From Chlorokybus atmophyticus (taxonomy: Eukaryota > Streptophyta > Chlorokybophyceae > Chlorokybales > Chlorokybaceae), in contig RHPI01001202.1 in assembly GCA_009103225.1 (NCBI GenBank), positions 76,121 through 140,120 on the forward strand: a stretch of 64,000 nucleotides of DNA, given 5' to 3'. Positions 44,374 to 55,805 of the stretch are shown in pieces. The notes beneath the pieces were generated by a model that saw only the letters and a program-made list of their open reading frames with translations, was not told the DNA's origin and ran no database searches. The stretch's first letter is position 1. The number at the start of each line of letters is the position of its first letter. The position numbers were made by a program, and so were the translations under genes.

Positions 44374-45444
44374 CATGGCGTAGGCGATCATGCAAGTGAT
44401 TGTTGTTGTTGTACTGCTGCTGCTGACCATTGCTGGTGTGGCCGCTGGGTACGTTTACTCGGGCTCCCATGTTTAGATTTGGTTTCATGGTAATGTAATG
44501 TACACGAGTAACGAGCTGTGAAGATTGGGACGATTACTGCATGTCAGATTGCGTATACAGGCCTCCACTTGGAAGACATTTTGTACCATGACCGCAATGA
44601 TGCATGTGCTGCATTTTGTGCACGCAGCATTCACATACAACCTGTGAATGGGGCTGTCTTCAATGTTACAATTCTGATTGCGTTCCAAGATGCATATGCT
44701 CCAGTATGTGGCGACATTTTGCATCTGTGTCTGCCATCTACTTGTAAGCACAATTGTGCTTTAGATCTTTATACACCAGGTTGGGTGTGCGTGAAATTTG
44801 CCTACATGATGGTGTTGACTGCTATATTACTCGTTGCATGCTGCCTGTTACACGCATGTGCTGACCTTGCTACGCTCTTTATACTCTCCTAGTGTAAACA
44901 CTTATTATGCATGTAGGTGGGTCTATGTATAGGGTCAACTACGGTACTCTCATCTATATTATGAGTCACTTCCCAAGTGCGGCGGAAGGTCTCAACGCAC
45001 AAGCAATCCGCTACGTGTGCATGGACACCAAACCTAACATGCGGGTCGCAAGCAATGCCATGTTTTGTCCGCCACGCGCGCAGTCGATAATGAGCTCATT
45101 AAAATGGAAGGAGCCTCAGGGTGCCAAACGTCTCGGTCGCGAGAGGGATTAATCATTCTCCGTGCGCATAGCTACTGTACTTACGGCACTTGGCCAACTT
45201 AGCTGTACGGACTCCCCTATACTGCATTTGTCAATGCCTCCAAAAAAGCGGCAGCACAGGACACTAGCATGCCAGTGCAGATTATATTCATATATGTAGT
45301 TTAAACTAGTTGAGGTGAAGGGTCAATTGCTGTCGAAACTATTGCAGCGCTAAATTTGACAAACGCTTACGGTCAGGAGGAACGCGTAAAACTTTGAGCG
45401 AGCGTTGAGCAACAAAAAGGGTGTTAAAGATGTATAACGCCCCC

Positions 45445-45459
45445 NNNNNNNNNNNNNNN
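45445..45459. other. assembly gap (15 N)
   Basis: Fifteen N flanked on both sides by runs of C, the same signature as the poly-C run near 20.2 kb. Confidence 0.95.
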
Positions 45460-45514
45460 CCCCCACACACCCTTAAATTCCGGCGAGGCCAATCAAGCCA
45501 ATGGTTGGGTCGTA

Positions 45515-46362
45515 TCAAGATTCTATGTCAAGCTTTTGTTAAGCGTGCGTTTTTTAAATATGCTTTAGATCATTGGGTCTTCTTTACACGTACTAAAGAG
45601 AACAACCTCGGCGGTGACGTTAGTTTATCACTGAATGAAGCGCGACTGATAATCCCATCTTTTGCCCCGAAGTGGCGAGCACCTTCCGCATCATTTTACT
45701 TCAAGTGCGCATTATAAAAACAATGTCGCGTAGATGCAAAGGACAAGACATTTATCCGACAATGAACACAAATATGGATGACATTGATACATGCATAATA
45801 CAAGCATCCTGCTTCGTTTTATGCTCAAGTTCAAAACGACTACTTGCAATCTCATTTAACCAAGTGATCGTATCAAAACATGCAGCAACACTAACGATTG
45901 GGATGCGCAAACATACCTATTACACAAACTTGGTGCCTAACGTCACCGCCGAGGTTGTTCTCTTTAGTAGGTGTAAAGAAGACCCAATGATCTAAAGCAT
46001 ATTTAAAAAAACGCACGCTTATCAAAAACTTGACATAGACTCTTGAGGCACCAATTTTGTGCAATAGGTACGTTTGCGCATCCCAATCGTTAGTGTTGCT
46101 GCATGTTTTGATACGATCACTTGGTTAAATGAGATTGCAAGTAGTCGTTTTGAACTTGAGCATAAAACGAAGCAGGATGCTTGTATTATGCATGTATCAA
46201 TGTCTACCGTATTTGTGTTCATTGTCGGATAAATGTCTTGTCCTTTGCATCTACGCGACATTGTTTTTAAAATGCGCACTTGAAGTAAAATGATGCGGAA
46301 GGTGCTCGCCACTTTGGGACGTAAGATGGGATTGTTAGTCGCGCTTCATTCAATGATAAACT
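45515..46362. repeat. overlapping inverted repeats in order A-B-A'-B'
   Basis: Block A (45515-45621) recurs inverted at 45939-46046. Block B (about 45622-45937) recurs inverted at about 46049-46362. Copies are roughly 95 percent identical by eye. The order is not a simple palindrome (A-B-B'-A'). A degenerate third piece of B, with the core GCACCTTCCGC, follows at about 46380-46470. It is probably a nonautonomous foldback-type element or a rearranged array of one. No terminal target duplication was found. Confidence 0.85.
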
Positions 46363-48405
46363 CAAAACGATCATTAACAATCTCATCTTACACCTCATAG
46401 TGGCAAGCACCTTCCGCGGCATTTTATTTCGAGGTTGTTGTGCATTAATTATTGAATGAAGCGCGATGCGTGTTCTATGCATGTGTTGATGACATGCGTA
46501 CACTAAACGCACATGTACGTCGTACAACTCACACCTTGATTATTTAAAAAGTTGCATTTGAGCTATATATTGAGCTACAAGAGACAAGCTGTTAGTAGCT
46601 GGGATGACAATTATAATCAGCTCTACGCAACTTGATGCCGACCTCTTACAAAATACCAACTTTTAAAGCTTCAAGCGCGTCGCGATCGCATCGCACTTGC
46701 AAAATCATTGTTAATAAAGAGTGCAAACGATACCAAAGAACCGGCCATACCCACTGCCGTCACTCAATAGGTATTTGTTGTCGCTATAGAAAACTCTTTA
46801 AATTTAACGAGCATTTGTACTCATTTTTAAAAATTACCCTACGCAGTAATAGTAGTATTTCCTTACGTAGGTTAATTGAGGTCTTACATAGAGAAGGCTT
46901 TGAAAGCACAGCAATACATGCAATTGTGATCATCATGAAAGCATGATGATAGAATGTGCACATTAAAATGCCACAATATGCACAACCACAGCATGTTTAT
47001 ACGACCGCTTCAGCTGTAACAAATTACTAGATTGCTGTATTGTTGGCGTCTGATAATATCTTGCAAGATTTCAACCCAAATAGTGTAACAGGTTGCCAGC
47101 TACTATGATTGCCACTGACTATCAATGACAGCAAACATAATAACTTTATGTTAACTTATCATTAGACAAGAGCAAAAGTTATATCTGTTTTAAACATGCA
47201 CCACGAGCATGGATGACAACTTAATATGCGTATATACCAAGTTTTTAGCCAGATTTTGACATATCGGTACAGAAGGTAACAAATTATTGCGTGCATAGAT
47301 AGCAACAAGTCATCTATGTGTTTGAGGGCGGCACTTTGTCAATTAAATACATCATTAAAAATGCAGATTGAAATCACAACAAGGGTTGAAATCCACCAAG
47401 GTCTTTTTGGCTTTTTTATTTTTATGTTGGTAGATAAGTGCGCATCTGCATTCATTATTTTGTGTGATGTATGCAAGCAAAGTTCTCTTAAGTTGTCATT
47501 ACATTAATATGCAGGCATGCCATTTCGCACATGTTGCCAGCATTGTACATATCTATAGTAAATTGATGCAAAGTAAATAAGGTGCAAGCACACACACAGC
47601 AACAGTTGCGTTAACAAAGTGTAAGGGCGCCAAGACCAGAGCTAGCGTAGTTGCATGAGCTAGACTATACTATGACTAACACAGGCAAGGCATGGCTGAT
47701 AGCATCATGCATGATGCAGTTCAGAGGTCAGGCAAAGAGGGAGCAGCGTTGACAAACGAGCGCAGCAGAGATGTGGGAATTAGGCTGCGTCCGAGTAGCA
47801 CCACATGAAGGACTTGGCCGATAACCACGACGCAGACGACTGACTTGGCTCTCCCGCCACTGTGTTGCCTTGCAGTTCTTATACGTAGAGCACAACACAC
47901 AAAACAATTACAAGCTAATAATTTTGTTTCGTTGCTCGTTGCTACACGTTAGCCCACACGTAAAGCCCGCAATCAAATCAGCTAAATTACGGGTTACACA
48001 TGACTCAATTAGCAGTTAACCAACTAATCGAGATGCATCGGGATCAACAAAAACAGCAGTCCCTTAATACTCATGTGTACATATCGTATGCACATATAAA
48101 TTCTTAAAGCTATAATTTTTGTATGCATATGGTTGCTTGCTACTATTTGCTGTATTTCATCGACTTACAAATTGAGTTCTTAAAGGGCCTTGACTCTAGG
48201 TGTCAGAGTCTATGTTACCAATACGTATTGTTAACGTGCCATGTATGGAGCAGTTTCGGATACACTGGTACGTAATACTATCACTCAAACTCATTGCATT
48301 AGGCGCCATGGGCCATGGCCCCAGACATCAGTGCAGTGCACACATTGCGCTTTTGTACACTGATGGGATGCGCGCTTTTGCTCGCCCAAGTACAGTGTAC
48401 GCGTC

Positions 48406-48428
48406 ACTAGATACCTTTGGTATCTAGT
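48406..48428. repeat. 10-bp perfect hairpin upstream of AIR carboxylase
   Basis: ACTAGATACC-TTT-GGTATCTAGT lies about 80 bp before the AIR carboxylase start codon. It may be 5' UTR or promoter; no function is known. Confidence 0.8.
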
Positions 48429-48505
48429 CGCCGTACGTAACGCAATGACGGCGGCGACGCCACGGCCGCCGTCGCTCACGTGCACCACACCCATACCGAA
48501 CCAGC

Positions 48506-51500
48506 ATGGCGGCGGCGGCGACGGCGGCGGCGGCAGTAGGTACGGCAGCGTCGCCGGCATGCTGGAGCGGAAACAGCGCCGTCGTCTCAGCCAAAAAGCC
48601 CGCTCTGTCACAGCCGCGGGCAAGGCGGAGAGGCGGCAAGCGCCGCCCCAGCGGGGAGGCGGCGGCGGCGGCCGCCCCAGCTATATCCTTCTCCGCCGCC
48701 GCTACCTCAGCTAGGGTTTCCGTCCGGTGCCAGGCGGCGGTGAACACCAGCGCAAGCTCGTCCTCCGCTGCCGCCTCGTCCGCGGCAATGCCATCAGCCA
48801 GGGAAAGCGATGACGGCGATGACGGCGATACTGTCGCCGCCCCTGGTCCGGCCGGCAGCAGCGTACAGCCGCTGCCTCGCACGGCTGTGGTCGGGCTGCT
48901 CGGAGGCGGCCAGCTGGGCCGCATGATTGCACAGGTCATTTGGAGCACAGCTCTCTTCACTTCGGCCGTGGGGATCTGCACGCACGCATGCATTGCATGC
49001 ATGGCTTGAGAGCAAATTCAACAGAGTGAACAGGATTTGCTATCTGTTCATGTCGTTAGCATGCAAGCCACATGAGTGCTTACAGACTGTAGACCCATCA
49101 TGTCGGTCGCGCATCTTCCAGAGCTTGCATAGTCGTTGCTCAGATTGGCGAGGGCTGGCAGTCCACGCATACATCCGCATTGAGGACCATTGCAGAATTG
49201 TTGATTAGTCATTTTGCATCTGGTTTCAAGACTTAGAATCGAGTTGATACCTACCTTCAGCACGCGATGACACTGGTACTATGGTACTGCGCATTGTCCC
49301 TTGGTCATCGCAAAAGCAAACTCTGAGCATAAAGCTGGTATTGTCCACTGTTGTGCTGCCATGGCATGGTGTTTCCGATCACTCCAACGTTGCTGCTATT
49401 GTTTGTTTATTTTGTTGTTACAGAGATTGTCAACCCAATCACACCCACTCGCATCCACTTGGCTTGTGCGTGGTGTCTGTATATACGACACTACCTTCGT
49501 TTCCGTTTTCCCAACACACGCCAACATGATCGCATCCTTGCTAGTGTGCGTACTTTGCATGCATGCATGCATGTGCGTGACTTGACGCATGTCGAACGCC
49601 CTCGCCAGGCGGCGTCGCAGTTGGGCGTGAAGGTGGCCGTGTTGGACCCAACACCTGACGCGCCCGCCTCGGGTCTGGCGGACACCTTCATCGTGGGCTC
49701 GTTCCGAGATGCCGATGCGGTGCGCAGGCTAGCTGAGCAGTAAGTGTGGGTACGCCACTGCACACACGCACACAGACACACGCTCTTACGATTAGGAGAT
49801 CATCATGTTGCTTTTTCAACGTGCTGCAGAATGGTTATGTGATTGTGTGTACCCCTTTGTCCAGGTCGACTGTAGTCACTGTTGAGATTGAGCACGTCAA
49901 CGTGGACGTGTTGGACGAGCTCGCGGCACGAGGCGTGGATGTGCAGGTATTGGGAGAGGGGACACGAGTGGATGGTGTGTTGGACAAAGTGGGGACACAG
50001 TTTGATAATGTCGTTCTGTCTGACTCTGTGCATTGACGTACATAAAGTGTGGTTGGTTCGTCCTGTGCTGTGTGTGCTGACTGCGTCAGTCGATGTGTGT
50101 GCAGCCGGCGCCCTCCACTCTGCGCACGATACAAGACAAGTACCTGCAGAAGGAGCATTTTGCTGCGGCCGGCGTGCCGCTGTCGGCTTTTAGGTCCATA
50201 GAGAGCATGGAGGTAAGTGCACATTTCATCACATACACATGCAGACGCGCACATAGCCATGCGCACGGACTTATGCATGCGCACACTGCACATACGCGCA
50301 CACGCGCATGCTTGTGTCAGCATATGTATGCGTGTGAGCACGCGTGTTTATGTACAAACGCACGCACGCACGCCACACACACACATGCCGACAGAAGCAT
50401 ACAGCCACACGCGCGCGCGCACAACTATGTGCTTGCTTGTAAGGAGAACGCACACCAAACATCTCAACCACAGGATGCCTTTGCCGCCGGCGAAGCCTTT
50501 GGCTACCCTCTCATGGTCAAGTCCCGTCGCCTCGCTTACGACGGTCGCGGCAACAGCGTGGCGCGCAGCGATCGCGACCTGGCTTCGGCGGTCGAGGGTC
50601 TCGGGGGGTTCGGACACGGGCTCTACGTGGAGCAGTGGGCGCCGTACATCAAGGAGCTCGCCGTCATGGTCGCCAGAGGGAAGGACGGGGAACTGAGGTC
50701 GTACCCCGTCGTAGAAACACGACACAGGTCAGACGACACAACATGAAGAATATGGTGTAGTCCACTGTCGGGTGCACCAATGTGCTTGTTGCCACACGTC
50801 TTACAGTGTTTGGTTGTTTGCGTGCGTGCGTGCCTGCGTGCCGTGCATAGTCACCGTTAACACATATAATTATGTTGCACATACCAATTGCAAACTTTAC
50901 AACTGCGGGTGACACTCCCAACACTTGTGCATGATTGTATGTGCATTGTGAGACGCTCTAAAAAGCACATAGCGCGTGTTTGTGGTTGTCGCTCTGTGTC
51001 AGCAGGTGGGTAAGGAAGTAATGAATAATGAAACACACACTCACATCGCCATCACATCACAGGAGAAACATCTGTCACACTGTGGAGGCTCCGGCGGATA
51101 TCCCAGGCAAGGTGGCCAAGGCGGCGATGGCGGTGGCGGAGAAGGCGATCGGGTCCCTGCGCGGCGCGGGCGTGTTCGGCGTGGAGCTCTTCCTGCTCGC
51201 GGACGGGAGGGTCCTTCTTAACGAGGTGGCGCCGCGGCCGCACAACAGCGGACACTACACCATCGAAGCGTGCGCAACCAGCCAGTTTGAACAGGTACGG
51301 GTGGTAGTGGACATCATGTGCGTGCATGCATGTACCCGTGTGCCCGTGTGCGCGTACGCGTGGTGCGTGTACGCGTGCGTGGGTGCGCGCACACATGGAT
51401 GGCTGTGAGAGAATGTGACATTGTTGTGGACTTGTGTGCGCAGGTGTTGCGCGCGGTGTTGGGTTGGCCGCTGGGCGACACTTCCATGACGGTGCCTTAC

Positions 51501-52451
51501 GCTGCGATGCTGAACTACTTGGGTGAGGGTGAGGGTCCAGATGCGATGGAGGCGCTGAACACAGCCGTCAACAAGGCGCTGGACGTGCCGGGGGCACGCG
51601 TGCACTGGTACGGCAAGTCCCAAGTCCAGGACCAACGCAAGATGGGCCACGCCACCGTGGTGGCTCCCACGCGGGCCGTCGGGCGGGAGCGCCTCGCCCT
51701 CGTCGCTCGATACGCCGGGATGGACGTCGACCTCAGCCAGCGCGACGACGGCGGGGCAACGGCAACGTCATCGTCGTCGTCGACAAAGCAAAGTTCACGC
51801 GAAGAGGAGGAACGTGCGCGGGAAGCGCCTCCGACAGGACCTCCTGTAGGTATCATCATGGGCAGCGATAGCGACCTCAAAGTCATGAGTGCAGCGGCTG
51901 AAGTGCTCGAAGAGTTTGGGATCGAGTTTGAGCTTACAGTAGTTTCAGGTGCGTTGACAACTGTGTCCTGTGTTGTTGCGCATGTCATTGATTGGTCAAG
52001 TGGTGTTGATTAACAGTCTCTGTATGTGTGTTTGGCAGCTCATCGCACGCCGCAGAGGATGTTCGATTACGCCCAAAGCGCGCACTCGCGTGGCGTGAGG
52101 GTGATCATCGCGGGCGCGGGCGGTGCGGCGCATCTCCCTGGCATGGTGGCGGCGATGACGCCGCTTCCCGTGATCGGCGTCCCCGTGCGCGCCACGCACC
52201 TCGACGGCCTCGACTCGCTGCTCTCCATAGTGCAGATGCCGCGAGGCGTCCCCGTCGCCACCGTCGCCATCAACAACGCCACCAACGCCGGCCTACTCGC
52301 CGTACGCATCCTCGCCACTGCGTCTTCTGATGAAGATGGCGGCGCCCTCATGGAGAAGATGCAGAGCTACCAGGAAGGCATGGAAGACATGGTGGAGCGG
52401 AAGGCTGCTGCACTCGAAAGGGACGGCTGGCGTGACTACAAGCTGTCTTGA
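48506..52451 (+). CDS. phosphoribosylaminoimidazole carboxylase, PurK-PurE fusion
   Basis: De novo purine synthesis, AIR to CAIR. Exons: 48506-48934, 49609-49739, 49865-49946, 50105-50212, 50474-50727, 51063-51294, 51444-51948, 52039-52451. Sum 2154 nt, 717 aa. Residues 1 to about 125 are Ala/Ser/Arg-rich, then acidic, consistent with a plastid transit peptide. The PurK (ATP-grasp) part begins [16 protein letters not shown] and includes [21 protein letters not shown] and [17 protein letters not shown]. An Asp/Ser/Glu-rich linker (about 515-555) leads to PurE with [32 protein letters not shown] and [10 protein letters not shown]. The fusion order is the one found in plants and fungi. All active-site blocks are intact. 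The ATG at 48506 is first in frame; an ATG at 48445 is in another frame. Confidence 0.95.
50213..50430. repeat. CA/CG-rich intronic microsatellite
   Basis: Imperfect CACACG/GCGCAC repeats fill the intron between exons 4 and 5 of the AIR carboxylase gene. Confidence 0.7.
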
Positions 52452-53254
52452 GCCACCTGTTTGTGTGTCTCTCACAATGGCAGCGAAGTGTTGGACCATG
52501 CGGACAGTTAGGCTGTCTGAGCGAGAACTTGCTGGTCAGTGCATGATTGGACTCGCGCATGGTACTAGTGCGTATAGCAGCAAACATCACAATACCGGAC
52601 AACAATACGCATTGACTTGCGTTGACATATGGCGCATCCATGTGATGGCATGCGTGTCCTAGACTAGAGCACCCCGTTGGCACCCCCTTGGCACCCTCTG
52701 TATGTGCACATGTAATGGTATAGCAACGGGGCCAATTAGAGCAAGCAGCGCAGTACAGCACAGCAAAGTATAGCACAAGCATTACATTAAGGTGAGCTAG
52801 CACCAAGCCCAAGACAACACAAGCACATAGTCTTGGAGATTTATGTACAACTACAAGCAGAGGGGCTGGGGGCTATGTGCTTGCTATGTGCGTGCAGTAG
52901 CAAGCAGGCAGGCAAGGTGTTGTAGCGATAGCAGCGCAGCTTAGCTACCTGCGCAGCACGGTAGGAGGGCAAGGGAAGAAGTAGAAGATTGGTTAGCCCT
53001 TGACACGGACGACCACGCAGTGAAGTTGTGCTTGACCAGCCCCCCGTCTGCCGAATGGCCGCCGCCAGCAACTTATTACCTGCCACAATCAGTGGCAATA
53101 CGGCTGCAGGCAAAAAGACCCGTGCCAAGTCATGTATGTAGACATCACAATGCAATGCACATATTGCGTGTGATACTATTACTCTATGTGCCTGACAACG
53201 CAATCATACAATCCGCCACTAGCATGTCACCTGACCTCTCTTTTTTACTAGTAA
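52452..53254. other. intergenic region, nothing recognised
   Basis: It lies between the AIR carboxylase stop and the retroelement relic. Simple A/C-rich sequence with no coding or RNA signal that I can see. Confidence 0.45.
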
Positions 53255-54075
53255 CAGCGGAAGCTGCAGGAGGACATCTCCGCCACCGTCGACGCCGCGT
53301 TGGTCGACCGATTCAATGCCACCGCGACTACCGCCGACAGGGCGCGGCGTCAATCAGCTTCGGGTGTCGGTGCTGGCGCGTGGCTGTCGGCCTTGCCACT
53401 TTTCCCGGCACTACGCATTTCCGCCAACATCTTCCGGACCGCACTCAGGACGCTGCTAGGACTACCGCACCCACTGTTGGTCAACGTCGAGCACTGCTTG
53501 TGCGGGGGGCCGCTCACTGCCCCTTGGGGAGGTGCCGCACGGCAACGCATGACGCGTTGCGCGACGAGGTATATGGTGTGATGCGTGACGCAGGGTTTTC
53601 AATCAGGGAGCAGAGCGGTTTTATGCCGATACTGCCGGGTGAGACGAGGGGGAGGCGGGTGGACTTGGTGGCCTCCGAACCCGGTCGAGATACGCGCATG
53701 CTCTTGGATGTCACAATCACCGCATGTGGCGAGCAACCGGGAGGCGCAGCGAAGGCGGCGGAGCAGGCGAAGCGGCGAAAATACCACCATCCCCTCGCCG
53801 CCGAGACGCACGGCACCTTGGGCTAGAGTTTTGACAACGTCATCGACACATGCGCTAGGAGGGCACTGGCTGCACGTGACCTGCCATTGCGCAGGCTATC
53901 GGGCTACTTGGCTCTGTACCGGCAGCGCGTGTCTTGCGCGCTGCAGCGCGCCCAGGGCATCACCATCCTGGAGCGGGGGGCGGCAGTCGTTGCGGCAGTA
54001 CCAGGCTGGGGTCCGGTCCAGACGGCGGCGCCAACGGCGGAAGCGGACGCTGTGCTGGCAGCTGCGGCAGTGTAG
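53255..54075 (+). pseudogene. broken retroelement ORF (C-terminal part of a reverse-transcriptase-type polyprotein)
   Basis: An open stretch from 53255 encodes QRKLQEDISATVDAALVDRF and later ASGVGAGAWLSALPLFPALR. It ends in a His/Cys-containing PLTAPWG segment near 53530. The reading then continues in another frame with RTATHDALRDEVYGVMRDAG, GRRVDLVAS and LLDVTIT, and a Lys-rich KRRKYHHPLAAETHGTLG. An in-frame TAG at 53824-53826 interrupts it, and the same frame runs on to 54075. This order (ASGAGAWL, THDALRD, RR-D, LDVT, K--KY, ET-G) is that of the C-terminal region of non-LTR retroelement ORFs common in algal genomes. At least one frameshift and one stop make it inactive. The RT core and any poly-A tail were not found. 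Confidence 0.65.
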
Positions 54076-55805
54076 TTGTTTAGGCGTGCTTGCATGCCGC
54101 TGACAGGCGTGTGAGTATGTTTGTGCAATGATAGGCAGGGATGACAGTGCATAGCTTGGTGTGACAATTTTGCTGTTAGTTAAAGATCATCGATCAGTAA
54201 CAATCACACTACTAGCAAAGGTGGTGATAGTCAAGTGGAACACGAAATCCAACACAAGGTTAAGCACATGGGCTGTCCCAAGCCCCTAACCAACCAATGA
54301 CTTAACCAATACAATACAATAGGCTGGCGAGCTTGTTGCAGCTCTCATATTCCCAAATCTTAGACCCCCTATCTAATCACGCGAGCCAAACGAGGAGGTG
54401 AAGCATGTCCATGCCTTTGACGTGGAGGATCCTTCATCATAATTGACATGGTTTTCCTAATTTCACATTGATCCATGGGAAAAGAACGCATACATAAGAT
54501 GTGGTTGGTCAGCAATGACAAACACGCACACGTGCAAAAATAGTGGGATGAATCAACACCTATGGCTATGTTGGGCTATTGAGCGACGCGGCACCAAATT
54601 TATTCATTCTCGTATGATGTACAACCATGAAACACAACTCTCCACTGACAGTGCAACTAGTTATTGAAGTGTAGACCAGCCACAAACCCCCAAATCAAGC
54701 TTTATCTACTAATCAAGACCTACCCCTCTGAGCTAAGCGTTAATGCGAGGGTATGACCCCACGCCTAACGTAGGGGAAAAGGTCTTCAACGCTCCATAGC
54801 GGACAAGATTGATGCAACGGTTTATAACTGGTCTTCATTTCGACACCCAGACATGCTGATCGTCAAATGACTGGTTGCCGGCCACTTGTTGCGCACCAAT
54901 ACGTGGAATCACGGTTAGGTTATTGCATTGCAAAAGCACTCCAGCCGCGGACATGCCCCTTGTAGTCCAACCAAGTAGTCCTCATTGCAGGTCCGGCCTC
55001 GGGCCCTGAATCCGGGTTGGGCTCTGAAGGTTCGAACTCGCGCCTTCAAACGGGAATGGAAACTAATGTGACGCCTGTTGCATAGCAGGAAGCGTCCACC
55101 GACTTCTCAAGCACATCATGCAGCTGCAGGGTATGGGCGTCGGCGGCTGCTTGCCCAGCGGGTTGCTGCATTGCTCGCGTCATCAACTTGACAGGTGCGT
55201 CAGGTTCGACATATTGAGCTCAGTTCGGCGGAACGGCAGCGTACAGACTTTCAGCAGCGCGACCGCCGGCACTGCTGGCACTTTGTGAGCAGTGACAACA
55301 GTTACTGGCGCGGCTGCGAGGGAGCCGGTTGCCAAAGCAATGTCAAATGTCAACAACAACCAACATCAGACATGCGACAAACGATGCCAAACCTCTGCCT
55401 GGCCTTATACAGATGCGCCACACATTCAGCTTTGACATAACTGTTAGCAAAATCGACACGAATGCTACACAATGTGCAGCGTTACTATTAAGTTTGAGCT
55501 CAATCAATGAACACACAACGCACACAGATGCATACAAGTTGTACATGTGGACGGGATTTGTTAGCAAAAGGCAATAACAAGGCATGTGCATGCCCACAAC
55601 TCACTCAAACCCAACCACGCACCTTTGGGGAGTGGTGGCCGTGAGGGGCTGGTGGTGCCAAATTGACAACCCGCCATCGGTTGTGTGGTATTGTATGTGG
55701 AGCGGTATGCACATCCTGGTGCAGCACACAAGCATGCTCCACGACATGCTGCACGCACACAATCAAAGCAACCACACCAATTTCTACACACCGGACTTAC
55801 AAGCA
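54076..55805. other. intergenic region, no gene recognised
   Basis: It follows the retroelement relic and may include its remains. A GGTTCGAAC box at 55029 and a TTAGCTCAG-like complement near 54735 resemble tRNA promoter boxes. They are in opposite orientation and about 300 bp apart, so no tRNA is called. Confidence 0.4.

Larger units (their letters stand above)
44374..48505. other. AT-rich island with gap and inverted repeats
   Basis: Base composition turns clearly AT-rich from about 45.2 to 48.3 kb compared with the flanking genes. It contains a 15-N gap (45445-45459) and the inverted-repeat block at 45515-46362. ORFs at 44518-44892, 46632-46946 and 47316-47507 match nothing I know. I see no intact transposase or reverse transcriptase. 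Confidence 0.5.

Noticed and set aside
44518-44892. 124-aa ORF with hydrophobic C-terminus
   Set aside because: No family recognised; lies in the 3' flank of cystathionine beta-lyase in AT-rich DNA. Could be chance.
45672-46312. Two ORFs of about 100 aa that are nearly identical on opposite strands
   Set aside because: Similarity is fully explained by the inverted DNA repeat. No domain and no codon-level conservation signal can be separated from the duplication.
46632-46946. 104-aa Arg/Lys/Cys-rich ORF in the AT-rich island
   Set aside because: No domain recognised and no splice context.
54720-55045. tRNA A-box-like and B-box-like motifs
   Set aside because: Opposite orientation and about 300 bp apart; no cloverleaf can be drawn.
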